The translations under genes and the position numbers were made by a program. Source: Blautia sp. An81 (GTDB taxonomy: Bacteria; Bacillota; Clostridia; Lachnospirales; Lachnospiraceae). From it: 64,000 nucleotides of DNA. Position 1 is the first letter of the stretch. The number at the start of each line of letters is the position of its first letter. Shown here piece by piece: positions 14,466 through 22,427 of this stretch. The DNA lies in the NCBI RefSeq assembly GCF_002161285.1, contig NZ_NFHH01000009.1, positions 1 to 64,000 on the forward strand, read 5' to 3'. Below the pieces are notes generated by a model, which worked only from the letters and a program-made list of their open reading frames with translations, was not told the origin of the DNA and made no database searches.

Positions 14466-16693
14466 AGAAACTAATTTGGAATGATGTCAAACAAAATAAG
14501 CTGATGTCTGCTGCTACGGTTTTCTTTATGGCGATTTCTGCTGCGCTGCTGGCGTTGACGGTGCTTCTTTGCAGTAATCTGTTGGGAGCCATCAGCACTT
14601 TGATGGACAGTGCCATTGTCCCCGACTTCATACAGATGCACACCGGAGCCGTAGATGATGCGGCGCTTACTCGTTTTTCTGAAAGTCGTGAAGAAGTACA
14701 GGATTGGCAAATATGCCACTTCTTGAATCTGGATAACAGCAATGTCGCACTGGACGGTCAAAGCCTGATCGACAGCGCCCAGGATAATGGGCTTTGTGTG
14801 CAGGGAAAACGGTTCGACTTTCTGCTGGGCATGGATGGCACATGTCCGGAGGTTTTGCCGGGAGAGGTCTATGTCCCCATCTGCTACCGTGACCGATATG
14901 GCTTGGCGGCAGGAAGTACCATGACGATTGAAGGCCAGACGCTTACGGTTGCGGGATTTATCCGGGACGCGCAGATGAACTCCATGATGGCTTCGTCAAA
15001 ACGCTTTCTTGTCAGTGCGGCAGATTATGCGCTGCTGCGCGACCAGGGTGAGGAAGAATATCTGATTGAATTTCTGCTGCGGGATGGGGTTGATATGAAT
15101 GTCTTTCAGACAGCCTATACCGCCAGCGGTCTTCCCGCTAATGGTCCGACCATCACCCGGCCTCTGGTTCGCATGATGAACGCGCTATCCGATGGAACAA
15201 TGATTTTTGTGATCTTTCTTATGAGTATCATTATGCTGCTGATTTCCATGCTTTGTATCCATTTCATCCTGTCCTTGCAGATGGAGCGGGACAGAAAAGA
15301 AGTTGGTATGCTGAAAGCTCTTGGAATCGGGCGGAAGGAAATCAGACGGCTTTATTTTGCGAAATATCTTTTGTTCTCCCTCTGTGGCGCGTTCATTGGG
15401 CTGGGAATGGCGGCTATCCTTCAAAAGCCGCTTGCCAGGCAGCTTCAGGAGCTATACGGAACGGCAGATCAAGGAGGCCTAAAAATATTTGCCACCCTCT
15501 TGGCGGCGCTATTGGCCGAGGGTATCATTCTTCTCTCTATCCGCCATTCCTTAAAAAAGACAGACAAAATATCCGCGCTGGATGCAATGTTCCAGGCGCA
15601 GAAAGCCGGTAAAGGATATGGGAAGGTTCTTTTGATTGGATTTGTTACAGCAGCCTGTACCTTTTTGATGCTCGTTCCGCAAAACCTTTATAACACGGTT
15701 TCCTCCCCAAAGTTTGTAACCTATATGGGAATTGGCAGTGCGGAAATCCGTATTGACATTCGACAGATCAAAGACATTGACAGTATGACCGCTCAAATTG
15801 CTGCTGCGCTGGGGAAAGACCCACAGGTGAGAAAATACACAGTCCTCCAGACCTGTTCCTATCCGGCGGCTCTGCCGGATGGCGGGACGGTCAATCTGAC
15901 GGTTGAAGCGGGCGACCATAGTATTTTTCCTGTCAGCTTTTCAGCCGGAACACTACCAATGAATGAAAACGAGATCGCGCTGTCCTCTTTGAACGCGGAA
16001 GAATTGAAGCTGTCTGTCGGTGATACGCTGGACTTAAATGTAAATGGGAAAAAGTCAAGCTACGCCGTCTGCGGTATTTATTCCGATATTACGAATGGCG
16101 GCAAAACGGCGAAAATCCACAATCGGCCTGATACTGCTCCCGTGATTTGGAGCGTCCTGTACGCCTCTCTGGAAGAATCGACGGATAGGCAGCAGTGGAT
16201 GGCAAGGTATCGTGGGATGGGTGTAGATGTGACGGACATTGAGGGCTATGTTCGGGACACTTATGCGCAGACATTGGCGCAGCTTCGGCTGGCATCGCGG
16301 GTAGCAGTGGGGATCGCCGTGCTGGTTACAGCCGTGGTGCTGACGCTGTTTCTGAAACTCATTGTGGAGCGGGAGCGTTACGCGATCTCTTTGCGTAAAG
16401 CCCTGGGATTTACAAGCGAAACAATAAAACGCACCTATTTTGTAAAAGGGCTTCTGCCTGCCGTATCAGGCATCGTGGTGGGGCTTACCCTAGGCAACCT
16501 GTGTGGGGAAAGTCTGTGCGGGATGGTTTTGAAGTCTTTTGGGGCGGACAGTTTTCGGTTTGTCATAAACTGGGGGCAAGTGATGGCTGGCATACCGATT
16601 GTCATTTTAGGGGTAGCGATTTTGGCGGTTTGGGCCGGCATCTCGCAAATCGGGCAAATCAAAGCCTATGAGTGCTGCAGGGGAAAGGAGTAA
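14459..16693 (+). CDS. ABC transporter permease (FtsX/MacB-like, two domains)
   Basis: A 744-residue permease. After a first membrane helix (residues 17-40), a large extracellular part is followed by three helices near 245-350 (with R-K-E-V-G-M-L-K-A-L-G-I-G). A second copy of the FtsX domain is at the C-terminus (three helices from about 620, with R-K-A-L-G-F-T). The start at 14459 has AAAGG upstream; the longer frame from 14147 overlaps the MFS gene and is spurious. Together with the next gene it forms a MacB/Vex-type exporter of peptides or lipid-active compounds. It partners with the ATPase six bases downstream. Confidence 0.88.
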   Translation: MLKKLIWNDVKQNKLMSAATVFFMAISAALLALTVLLCSNLLGAISTLMDSAIVPDFIQMHTGAVDDAALTRFSESREEVQDWQICHFLNLDNSNVALDGQSLIDSAQDNGLCVQGKRFDFLLGMDGTCPEVLPGEVYVPICYRDRYGLAAGSTMTIEGQTLTVAGFIRDAQMNSMMASSKRFLVSAADYALLRDQGEEEYLIEFLLRDGVDMNVFQTAYTASGLPANGPTITRPLVRMMNALSDGTMIFVIFLMSIIMLLISMLCIHFILSLQMERDRKEVGMLKALGIGRKEIRRLYFAKYLLFSLCGAFIGLGMAAILQKPLARQLQELYGTADQGGLKIFATLLAALLAEGIILLSIRHSLKKTDKISALDAMFQAQKAGKGYGKVLLIGFVTAACTFLMLVPQNLYNTVSSPKFVTYMGIGSAEIRIDIRQIKDIDSMTAQIAAALGKDPQVRKYTVLQTCSYPAALPDGGTVNLTVEAGDHSIFPVSFSAGTLPMNENEIALSSLNAEELKLSVGDTLDLNVNGKKSSYAVCGIYSDITNGGKTAKIHNRPDTAPVIWSVLYASLEESTDRQQWMARYRGMGVDVTDIEGYVRDTYAQTLAQLRLASRVAVGIAVLVTAVVLTLFLKLIVERERYAISLRKALGFTSETIKRTYFVKGLLPAVSGIVVGLTLGNLCGESLCGMVLKSFGADSFRFVINWGQVMAGIPIVILGVAILAVWAGISQIGQIKAYECCRGKE

Positions 16694-16698
16694 CGCAA

Positions 16699-17445
16699 AT
16701 GGACAAACTGCTTCGAGTAGAAAATTTGAATAAAGACAAGATATTGCATCAGGTTTCCTTTGAGATGAAACAGGGTGAAATGCTGGCGGTCATGGGGCCG
16801 TCCGGCTCCGGGAAGTCTACGCTGCTCTACAATGTATCGGGCATGGATCAGCCGACCGGCGGAAAAGTCTGGCTGGGTGACACGGAGATCACCGGGCTTT
16901 CCGAGGACGCAAAAGCTGATTTGCGTCTGCATCAGATGGGTTTTATTTTTCAGCAGATGAACATGATCGCCAATCTGAACATACTGGACAACATTTTACT
17001 GCCGGTGATGCAGGCCAATAAAGGCAAAGGCGGAAAGTCAAAGTCCGAGCTTATGGCAGAAGCGAAAAGGCGGATGCGGCAGCTTTCCATTTCCGAATTG
17101 GGGAGCCGTCAGATCACGCAGGTTTCCGGCGGACAGCTCCAACGGGCGTGTATCTGCCGGAGCATCATGAACGAGCCGGAAATCCTATTTGCCGATGAAC
17201 CAACCGGCGCGCTGAATAAAAGCGCGGCAGAGGAAGTGGTGGCGGAACTGCTGAAGCTGAACCGGGAGGGAATGTCTATCCTGATCGTGACCCATGACAG
17301 CAAGGTAGCCAGTACCTGTGACCGGATCATGTATCTGCTGGATGGCCGTATTCGCGGGGAGCTGAAGCTCGGCAAGCCGGGAAACAGTATGGAAAAGCAG
17401 CGGGAGGAAAGGGTAAACAGATGGCTGATGGATATGGGGTGGTGA
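16699..17445 (+). CDS. ABC transporter ATP-binding protein
   Basis: A 248-residue ATPase of the MacB/LolD class. Walker A is G-P-S-G-S-G-K-S-T (residues 34-42), the signature is V-S-G-G-Q-L-Q-R, Walker B is I-L-F-A-D-E-P, and the H-loop is V-T-H-D. ATG 16699 follows AAAGGAG (16684-16690). It pairs with the FtsX-type permease just upstream; together with the MFS gene and the TetR gene it makes one regulated export cassette. The C-terminal 40 residues after the ABC core are charged and may contact the permease. Confidence 0.92.
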   Translation: MDKLLRVENLNKDKILHQVSFEMKQGEMLAVMGPSGSGKSTLLYNVSGMDQPTGGKVWLGDTEITGLSEDAKADLRLHQMGFIFQQMNMIANLNILDNILLPVMQANKGKGGKSKSELMAEAKRRMRQLSISELGSRQITQVSGGQLQRACICRSIMNEPEILFADEPTGALNKSAAEEVVAELLKLNREGMSILIVTHDSKVASTCDRIMYLLDGRIRGELKLGKPGNSMEKQREERVNRWLMDMGW

Positions 17446-17543
17446 ATTTAGATAAACGAAACATTGCTTAGCAAAGGAAGGGTATCTTAAAAATGAAAAC
17501 AAATTATCTGAAGAAATACATGTAACAAGGAGGGTAACAGATT

Positions 17544-17627
17544 ATGGTTTATATCGGTATTGGTTTGCTTGTAGTAGCAGTAGCTTTATGCGGAATCGCT
17601 GTATGGATAAATAGGAAAGGAAAATAA
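17544..17627 (+). CDS. 27-aa single-pass membrane peptide
   Basis: An ATG after AAGGAGGG (17527-17534) opens a 27-residue peptide: a hydrophobic stretch of about 20 residues (I-G-I-G-L-L-V-V-A-V-A-L) ending W-I-N-R-K-G-K. It is five bases from the next start, so it is translated in the same unit as the DUF2975 gene. Strong ribosome site and spacing support translation. The role is unknown. Small membrane peptides of this kind can be transporter regulators or toxins, but nothing specific is shown. Confidence 0.55.
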   Translation: MVYIGIGLLVVAVALCGIAVWINRKGK

Positions 17628-17631
17628 AAGA

Positions 17632-18153
17632 ATGAGCAATTTAGAGAAAATCCAAAAAGGAATGAGGGTGTTGCAGATACTCTCAAAAATTATTTTGATA
17701 TTTGCTGTCGTGGGAGTGGTATTGACATCAATCGGGGCAACTCTTGTGGCGACAGATGTGTTAAACATGGAAAATCAGTTCCTTCATTTCCTGTCAGTCA
17801 CGGCTGAAATAAGCAAGGGACAGCTCGTAGGGACTTTGACCGCTGCGGCTATCTCTTTGCTGTTTGGAGGTATTATCACAGCATTTGCCTATCGCTATTT
17901 TACGGCGGAGCTGAAGGAAGGAACGCCCTTTACAAATGCAGGAGCAGAAAGGATAAAGCAGCTTGGAATTATGGAGATTGTTTTATCTGTCATATCTATG
18001 GGGATTATGGATGGTATCTATGAGAAAATTGGTTTGACAGAATGGAACAGATTTGATGATGCAGGCGGTATTACTATTGGTATCTGTTTGATTTTACTTG
18101 CTATAGTTATTCGTTACGGTGCGGAACTGGAACAAAAGTCGAGGACGAAATAA
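17632..18153 (+). CDS. DUF2975 membrane protein
   Basis: A 173-residue protein with four likely membrane helices (about residues 15-38, 60-85, 105-128 and 140-160) that fits the DUF2975 family. The central segment F-A-Y-R-Y-F-T-A-E-L-K-E-G-T-P-F is typical. In many Firmicutes DUF2975 genes are followed by a small XRE regulator; here a zinc-ribbon KTR protein follows instead. Base composition starts to become more AT-rich here than in the transfer operon. Function is unknown. Confidence 0.75.
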   Translation: MSNLEKIQKGMRVLQILSKIILIFAVVGVVLTSIGATLVATDVLNMENQFLHFLSVTAEISKGQLVGTLTAAAISLLFGGIITAFAYRYFTAELKEGTPFTNAGAERIKQLGIMEIVLSVISMGIMDGIYEKIGLTEWNRFDDAGGITIGICLILLAIVIRYGAELEQKSRTK

Positions 18154-18167
18154 GGCGGGAGGTTTCT

Positions 18168-18353
18168 ATGGAGAAAACAGAATGGATACGCTGCCCTGTC
18201 TGCGGGAACAAAACAAGGTTGCAGATACGGGAAGATACGGAACTGAAAAACTTTCCCCTCTACTGCCCGAAGTGCAAGCAGGAAAGTTTGATTGAAGCAA
18301 AGGATTTACAGGTAACAGTCGTTAAAAGACCTGAAACGAAAATGTCAAATTAA
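18168..18353 (+). CDS. Cysteine-rich KTR domain protein
   Basis: A 61-residue protein with C-P-V-C-G-N-K-T-R-L near residue 9 and C-P-K-C-K-Q-E-S near 33, which is the cysteine-rich KTR family often found beside resistance or cargo genes in Tn916-like elements. The ribosome site GGCGGGAGG is at 18152-18160. It likely binds one zinc. The final 12 residues are basic and probably flexible. Role unknown. Confidence 0.82.
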   Translation: MEKTEWIRCPVCGNKTRLQIREDTELKNFPLYCPKCKQESLIEAKDLQVTVVKRPETKMSN

Positions 18354-18412
18354 TTGGCAAAGCGACAAATCAGAATTTATCGTGATAAATAGAAAACTGG
18401 AGGTAAAACATT

Positions 18413-19459
18413 GTGAAAAAAATCATAGAACTTACTCATCGTATGGATGACTATGTGTGTATGTGGAATGGAGTCGAGGATTTATATATATGCGATACAG
18501 GGGAAAAATTACCGCCTAAATTTTTCTTTGTATTGAGCAGCTTTGGTTCGTTTTGCTATATGAAAACGCCAAAAGCGGAACTCAAACGCATGGTTGCGCT
18601 GGGTGATGGGAGAACACGGAAAATGTATGAGTTTCTCGCCCCTATTGTTGGATTTGATTATAAAGTATGTGAATACAAATCCTTTGAAAAGGCTCTTGCA
18701 AAAATCAAATCAGAGATTGATGCAGGCTATCCGTGTATGATAGGTGCGCTTGATATGTTTTATCTGCCGCATTTTGAAAAGCTATATCATAAAGAACATA
18801 TCCCATTTCATTATGAATTGGCAATAGGTTATGACGATGAAGCTCAGATTTTGTATTTTCTTGATTGTGGCAGGACTGATATACAGACAATACCTTACGA
18901 GGAACTGCGGCTTGCATTTGATTGTTCCTATCCCGGATTATCCAAACCAAACACTGTATGGGCTGTTCGTATGCAGACAAATAAGGGCAAATATGAGATA
19001 GCAAAAGAAGCATTTGCACAGAAAAAAGAATTATACCTAAATCCGCCTGTTGGATTTATCGGTTATCGTGGCTTTGAAAAATTTATCAAGGATTTGCCTA
19101 ATTGGAAAAATGAACTGTCAAAAGAGGACTACGACAAAATACTGTATAACATGGTGCAGTTTTTCGGAACCGTCCCCACAATACCAAATAAACTGCGTGG
19201 AATTGATGAGGCTGACACTATGGAGTTTGGCGGTGGTTTTGACAAAGCGGCGGTGGTTTTGTCCACGCTTGGAAAAGAGTATAACGACACAAGTATGACC
19301 AGAGCAGCGGAAATATTTTCTCCTGCGGCATTAGTGATTACCAAAATCAAAGAAGTGATTGTTGACTATCTCTCAAATGAATGTGATAAGACAAACCAAC
19401 TGTCAGATTTATTTGCACAGGTTGCACATTCTATGAAATGCGGTTTTGAAGCACTATGA
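18413..19459 (+). CDS. BtrH N-terminal-like papain-fold protein
   Basis: A 348-residue protein resembling the BtrH_N plus DUF4872 architecture. BtrH is the acyltransferase that moves an acyl chain onto an aminoglycoside in butirosin biosynthesis. Candidate catalytic residues of the papain-like fold are Cys16 (D-Y-V-C-M-W-N-G), a histidine in H-Y-E-L-A-I-G-Y-D-D-E near 141, and an aspartate in Y-F-L-D-C-G. GTG 18413 has TGGAGGT eight bases upstream. It heads an AT-rich cassette with a kinase-like and a transglutaminase-like gene. A family-level acyltransferase or peptidase role is possible; the substrate is unknown. Confidence 0.7.
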   Translation: MKKIIELTHRMDDYVCMWNGVEDLYICDTGEKLPPKFFFVLSSFGSFCYMKTPKAELKRMVALGDGRTRKMYEFLAPIVGFDYKVCEYKSFEKALAKIKSEIDAGYPCMIGALDMFYLPHFEKLYHKEHIPFHYELAIGYDDEAQILYFLDCGRTDIQTIPYEELRLAFDCSYPGLSKPNTVWAVRMQTNKGKYEIAKEAFAQKKELYLNPPVGFIGYRGFEKFIKDLPNWKNELSKEDYDKILYNMVQFFGTVPTIPNKLRGIDEADTMEFGGGFDKAAVVLSTLGKEYNDTSMTRAAEIFSPAALVITKIKEVIVDYLSNECDKTNQLSDLFAQVAHSMKCGFEAL

Positions 19460-19463
19460 TAAC

Positions 19464-19480
19464 TTCCCGTTTGTTGGGAA
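19464..19480 (+). repeat. Intergenic hairpin repeat H1 (TTCCC-N7-GGGAA)
   Basis: TTCCCGTTTGTTGGGAA starts four bases after the BtrH-like gene's stop. Two relatives occur at 19658-19674 and 20307-20323, each likewise just after a stop codon. Confidence 0.65.
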
Positions 19481-19560
19481 GAACAGCTTTTGATCGTAAC
19501 AGGAGTACACAATATGATTGTAATAATCGAAACAAATCAAAGTTTGAAAGGAGAAAAAAT

Positions 19561-19656
19561 ATGGTTGTAGATTTTATGGAAGCGGCATTACCGTGGATTT
19601 TATTGGGACTGTTTGTAGCAATCAGTTGTTCATTTATAAGTAAAACAAAGAAATAA
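19561..19656 (+). CDS. 31-aa single-pass membrane peptide
   Basis: ATG 19561 follows AAAGGAG (19548-19554). The 31 residues are an acidic N-terminus (V-V-D-F-M-E), a hydrophobic stretch of about 19 residues (L-P-W-I-L-L-G-L-F-V-A) and a basic end (S-K-T-K-K). It sits between two copies of the intergenic hairpin repeat. A positive-inside, one-helix topology is likely. It could be a small transporter subunit, a toxin or a precursor peptide for the neighbouring enzymes; none of these is shown. An upstream ATG at 19514 begins a short frame copying the start of the 20377 gene. Confidence 0.55.
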   Translation: MVVDFMEAALPWILLGLFVAISCSFISKTKK

Positions 19657-19657
19657 A

Positions 19658-19674
19658 TTCCCATTAATTGGGAA
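19658..19674 (+). repeat. Intergenic hairpin repeat H2
   Basis: TTCCCATTAATTGGGAA lies one base after the small-peptide stop. It shares the TTCCC and GGGAA arms and the following AGAACA with H1. Confidence 0.65.
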
Positions 19675-19680
19675 GAACAA

Positions 19681-19708
19681 CATATCATCATAGAGCCAGA
19701 CGCACAGA
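19681..19708 (+). repeat. Intergenic direct repeat R1
   Basis: Contains TCATCATAGAGCCAGACGCA (19685-19704), identical to 20871-20890 and 21635-21654. It is placed between H2 and the ribosome site of the kinase-like gene. Confidence 0.75.
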
Positions 19709-19746
19709 TGATGAAACCATTATAATTGGAGTTTGGAGGTGTAGAG

Positions 19747-20298
19747 ATGATTGACACAAGTATGCCTGATACATTATCCGTAAATGAGAAAGAATATGAG
19801 ATTATCGAACTTTTGGGTAAAGGTAAAGGTGGATATTCCTATTTGGCAAGCGATGGAAAACAGCGGTATGTCTTAAAGCAGATACATCACGAACCATGCA
19901 GTTATTATCAATTCGGTAATAAAATTCAGGCTGAAATAAATGATTATAACAGATTGAAAAAAATCGGTATTAGAATACCCGAAATGATAGATGTTGATGT
20001 GGAGAATGAAAGGATTTTGAAAAAATATATCGAGGGCAGCACCATATATGAGCTTGTAAAATCTGATTGTATGAAAAATGAATACATAGAACAGGTACGG
20101 GACATGTGTCGCCTGCTCTATCCTGCGAACACAAATATTGATTATTTTCCTACGAATTTTGTGGTACAGAATGGGGTGGTATATTATATAGATTTTGAAT
20201 GTAACGACTATATGGAAGAATGGGATTTTGAAAATTGGGGGATTTTGTACTGGTCAAAAACAGAAGAATTTTTGAAATATTTGGCTGAACATTCGTAG
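19747..20298 (+). CDS. Small divergent protein-kinase-like protein
   Basis: A 183-residue protein with a reduced kinase fold of the RIO/Bud32 type. The glycine-rich loop is L-G-K-G-K-G-G-Y-S-Y (23-32), the ATP-binding lysine is Lys44 in Y-V-L-K-Q-I, the catalytic-loop-like part is N-I-D-Y-F-P-T-N-F, and the metal-binding motif is reduced to Y-Y-I-D-F-E. The usual H-x-D becomes N-I-D, and the larger C-lobe is missing, so activity is uncertain. ATG 19747 is chosen over TTG 19726 because GGAGGTG lies at 19736-19742. It is flanked by repeats R1 and H3. A kinase or phosphotransferase role within the cassette is inferred. Confidence 0.7.
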   Translation: MIDTSMPDTLSVNEKEYEIIELLGKGKGGYSYLASDGKQRYVLKQIHHEPCSYYQFGNKIQAEINDYNRLKKIGIRIPEMIDVDVENERILKKYIEGSTIYELVKSDCMKNEYIEQVRDMCRLLYPANTNIDYFPTNFVVQNGVVYYIDFECNDYMEEWDFENWGILYWSKTEEFLKYLAEHS

Positions 20299-20306
20299 TG
20301 ATAAAA

Positions 20307-20323
20307 TTCCCGTTTGTCGGGAA
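20307..20323 (+). repeat. Intergenic hairpin repeat H3
   Basis: TTCCCGTTTGTCGGGAA, with six-base-pair arms, nine bases after the kinase-like stop. It differs from H1 at one position in this span. Confidence 0.65.
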
Positions 20324-20376
20324 GCGCTAATAGAGCTGATGAAGCCGCAGCATAGAAAACAGAAGGAATATAGAAC

Positions 20377-20859
20377 ATGATTATAATAATCGAAACAATA
20401 ATTTTATGTATCATCTTTTCCCTGCTCTGCTATTTTGGAACAGGTACAGACGAAAAGAATTTGAAAAGCTATTCGTCTTATCCAGACGAAGTACGGAGCC
20501 GCATAAAGGATATTGCAGAGTATCAAGGACAATTTAAGGAGAGCAATAAAATAATAGCGTTTGTGTCAAATTTTCTGCTGTTCTTATGTCTGCTGTTTGC
20601 ATTGGGATTGCTTATTCGAGAAAAGAACTATTGGCACAATTTTCTTGCGCTAACCGTAATCGGACAGGGATTGAATTTTTTTGACTTGCTTATCATTGAC
20701 CTTTTATGGTGGAGAAACACAAAGCGAATCCGTTTTACGAAAATTCAAGAAAAGAAGTTGTATCAAAATCCCACAAAACATATTGAAGCATTTAGCAGAG
20801 CATTGATCATGTATTTGTTGATTGCTCTGATTGACGGATATTTATTGACGCTGTTTTAG
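20377..20859 (+). CDS. Four-helix membrane protein, unknown function
   Basis: A 160-residue protein with hydrophobic segments near residues 1-20, 65-85, 90-112 and 142-160, plus a polar cytosolic or external loop with S-S-Y-P-D-E-V-R-S-R-I. No family is recognised. Its first codons (20377-20398) are nearly identical to a non-coding or short-frame stretch at 19514-19535 upstream of the 31-aa peptide gene, so the two intergenic leaders share an origin. It is followed by direct repeat R2. It could anchor or transport the product made by its enzyme-like neighbours. Confidence 0.6.
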   Translation: MIIIIETIILCIIFSLLCYFGTGTDEKNLKSYSSYPDEVRSRIKDIAEYQGQFKESNKIIAFVSNFLLFLCLLFALGLLIREKNYWHNFLALTVIGQGLNFFDLLIIDLLWWRNTKRIRFTKIQEKKLYQNPTKHIEAFSRALIMYLLIALIDGYLLTLF

Positions 20860-20866
20860 AATATTA

Positions 20867-20890
20867 CATATCATCATAGAGCCAGACGCA
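20867..20890 (+). repeat. Intergenic direct repeat R2
   Basis: Begins eight bases after the membrane-protein stop. It shares CATATCATCATAGAGCCAGA with R1 and is followed by GAGCCGAT, a weaker motif also seen after R3. Confidence 0.75.
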
Positions 20891-20915
20891 GAGCCGATAG
20901 AAAGGATATAGCGTA

Positions 20916-21632
20916 ATGGATAGATACATACAGGAAACAAATATGCTTGATTACTCAAATGCAAATATTCAAAAGCTGATACAAGCAAGAGCGTGGCAAA
21001 AATTAGATACTTTTGGATGCATAAAAGCTGTTTATAACTTTGTGCGTGATGAAATCTTATTTGGATATAACATAGACGACGCTATCCCTGCGTCTAAGGT
21101 TCTGGCGGATGGTTACGGTCAATGTAATACCAAAGGAACCTTATTTATGGCATTGCTTAGAGCCTGCAATATCCCTTGCAGAATACATGGCTTTACGATT
21201 GATAAAAAACTGCAAAAGGGAGCGATGACGGGATTGGTTTATAAATCCGCTCCGAAAAATGTGCTGCACAGTTGGGTAGAGGTATTCTTTGACGATGCTT
21301 GGTATGAATTAGAAGCCTTTATTTTAGACAAGGAATATCTCTCCAAATTACAACAAATACACAGCGATTGCAGTGGTGCATTTTGTGGTTATGGTGTTGC
21401 TGTAAAGAATTTTCATCAACCTGTTATTGATTTTAATAGGAACAACACTTATATCCAAAGCGAGGGTATCAATCAGGATTTTGGTGTATATGACTGCCCA
21501 GACGACTTGCTGAAAGAACATCAACAAGAAATGTCATTTATCAAAGCATTTGCATATCGAAATCTGGGGCGGCATCTGATGAACAGAAATGTAAAAAAGA
21601 TACGAAAAGCTGTAATAATAGAAAAAACGTAA
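20916..21632 (+). CDS. Transglutaminase-like domain protein
   Basis: A 238-residue protein with the transglutaminase-like (papain-fold) core. The catalytic Cys70 is in Y-G-Q-C-N-T-K-G-T-L-F-M, with the following helix A-L-L-R-A-C-N-I-P-C-R. His118 is in L-H-S-W-V-E-V-F-F. The third triad position is Glu133 (W-Y-E-L-E-A) where most relatives have aspartate. Such proteins may be proteases or amidases rather than true cross-linkers. No signal peptide, so it is probably cytosolic. It sits between repeats R2 and R3 in an AT-rich cassette with a second papain-fold protein (18413). Substrate unknown. Confidence 0.78.
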   Translation: MDRYIQETNMLDYSNANIQKLIQARAWQKLDTFGCIKAVYNFVRDEILFGYNIDDAIPASKVLADGYGQCNTKGTLFMALLRACNIPCRIHGFTIDKKLQKGAMTGLVYKSAPKNVLHSWVEVFFDDAWYELEAFILDKEYLSKLQQIHSDCSGAFCGYGVAVKNFHQPVIDFNRNNTYIQSEGINQDFGVYDCPDDLLKEHQQEMSFIKAFAYRNLGRHLMNRNVKKIRKAVIIEKT

Positions 21633-21633
21633 A

Positions 21634-21670
21634 ATCATCATAGAGCCAGACGCACAGACGCAGAGCCGAC
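21634..21670 (+). repeat. Intergenic direct repeat R3
   Basis: Two bases after the transglutaminase-like stop: the 20-base core at 21635-21654, then CAGACGCAGAGCCGAC, so the last part of the motif is itself duplicated. It ends the cassette before the next regulator gene. Confidence 0.75.
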
Positions 21671-21724
21671 GAACTTATAAAATAACAAATTTGAAGGAGG
21701 TGGTGACATGGGAAATTAGCAGTA

Positions 21725-22237
21725 TTGGATTTGTCTGAAAATGGTCAACAGATCGCGGAAAAGCTGTTGACCCTGCTTAATGACAGACAGCGGCAGGAAT
21801 TATTAAAATATATTTGTCATAGTCTGGAACAGCCCGTTTCTGCTGTTAAGCATCCATGTGCCACTTCTAATTCCAAAGCTCCCGGATATATAGACAAGCC
21901 TTTAACGGAGATTCGAGAAGGCGAACTGTACTTTTGTCTGGAATTGCGCAAGGTCTGTGTTGGTGATATGGAGATCGAATTGACGGTAAAAGAATTTGAT
22001 GCTCTGTACCTACTTATATCAAACAGAAACCGGATATTGACCTTTGAGACCCTTGCCTGTCAGATATGGGGTGAGGAATATATCGATATTACAGCAAAGA
22101 CAATCCATAATTTAATGAGCCGTGTCCGTCATAAACTTCAAGTTTCCTCTGATACCCGCAACTATATTGTCTGTGTTCGAGGCGTTGGATATAAATTCAA
22201 TGCCGAAAATCAAAAGACAAATTTAGGGGAACTTTAG
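21725..22237 (+). CDS. Winged-helix regulator lacking a receiver domain, probable frameshift
   Basis: A protein of about 170 residues with an OmpR/PhoB-type winged helix at the C-terminus (L-T-V-K-E-F-D-A-L, then N-L-M-S-R-V-R-H-K-L and V-R-G-V-G-Y-K-F) and a helical N-terminus instead of a receiver. The strong ribosome site AAGGAGGTGGTGAC points to ATG 21708, but that frame reads M-G-N-stop. One extra A would give M-G-K-L-A-V-L-D-L and join the long frame. Either one base was lost here, or translation restarts at TTG 21725. It probably regulates the adjacent ICE genes. Confidence 0.75.
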   Translation: MDLSENGQQIAEKLLTLLNDRQRQELLKYICHSLEQPVSAVKHPCATSNSKAPGYIDKPLTEIREGELYFCLELRKVCVGDMEIELTVKEFDALYLLISNRNRILTFETLACQIWGEEYIDITAKTIHNLMSRVRHKLQVSSDTRNYIVCVRGVGYKFNAENQKTNLGEL

Positions 22238-22427
22238 GACAACATGATGATGAAATGTCGATAGAATGAGGAAGTGTCTCTGTATAATGTCCCCATAAAC
22301 AGGGGGAAATCAACAAATAATATTCTAATCCGCTTGTTCTCCCCCGGATATGGGGGTAAACATGCACATTGGGTTAGTCCGATATTTCTACAGGAAACGA
22401 CAACGATATAGCCTAATATCTTCTGGT

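Noticed and set aside
19464..21670. CRISPR array
   Set aside because: Repeat copies are few, unevenly spaced by whole genes, and no cas genes are present.
19464..21670. True integron attC sites
   Set aside because: The repeats lack recognisable integron core sites and no integron-type tyrosine integrase is in the window; a cassette-like role is kept only as a hypothesis.
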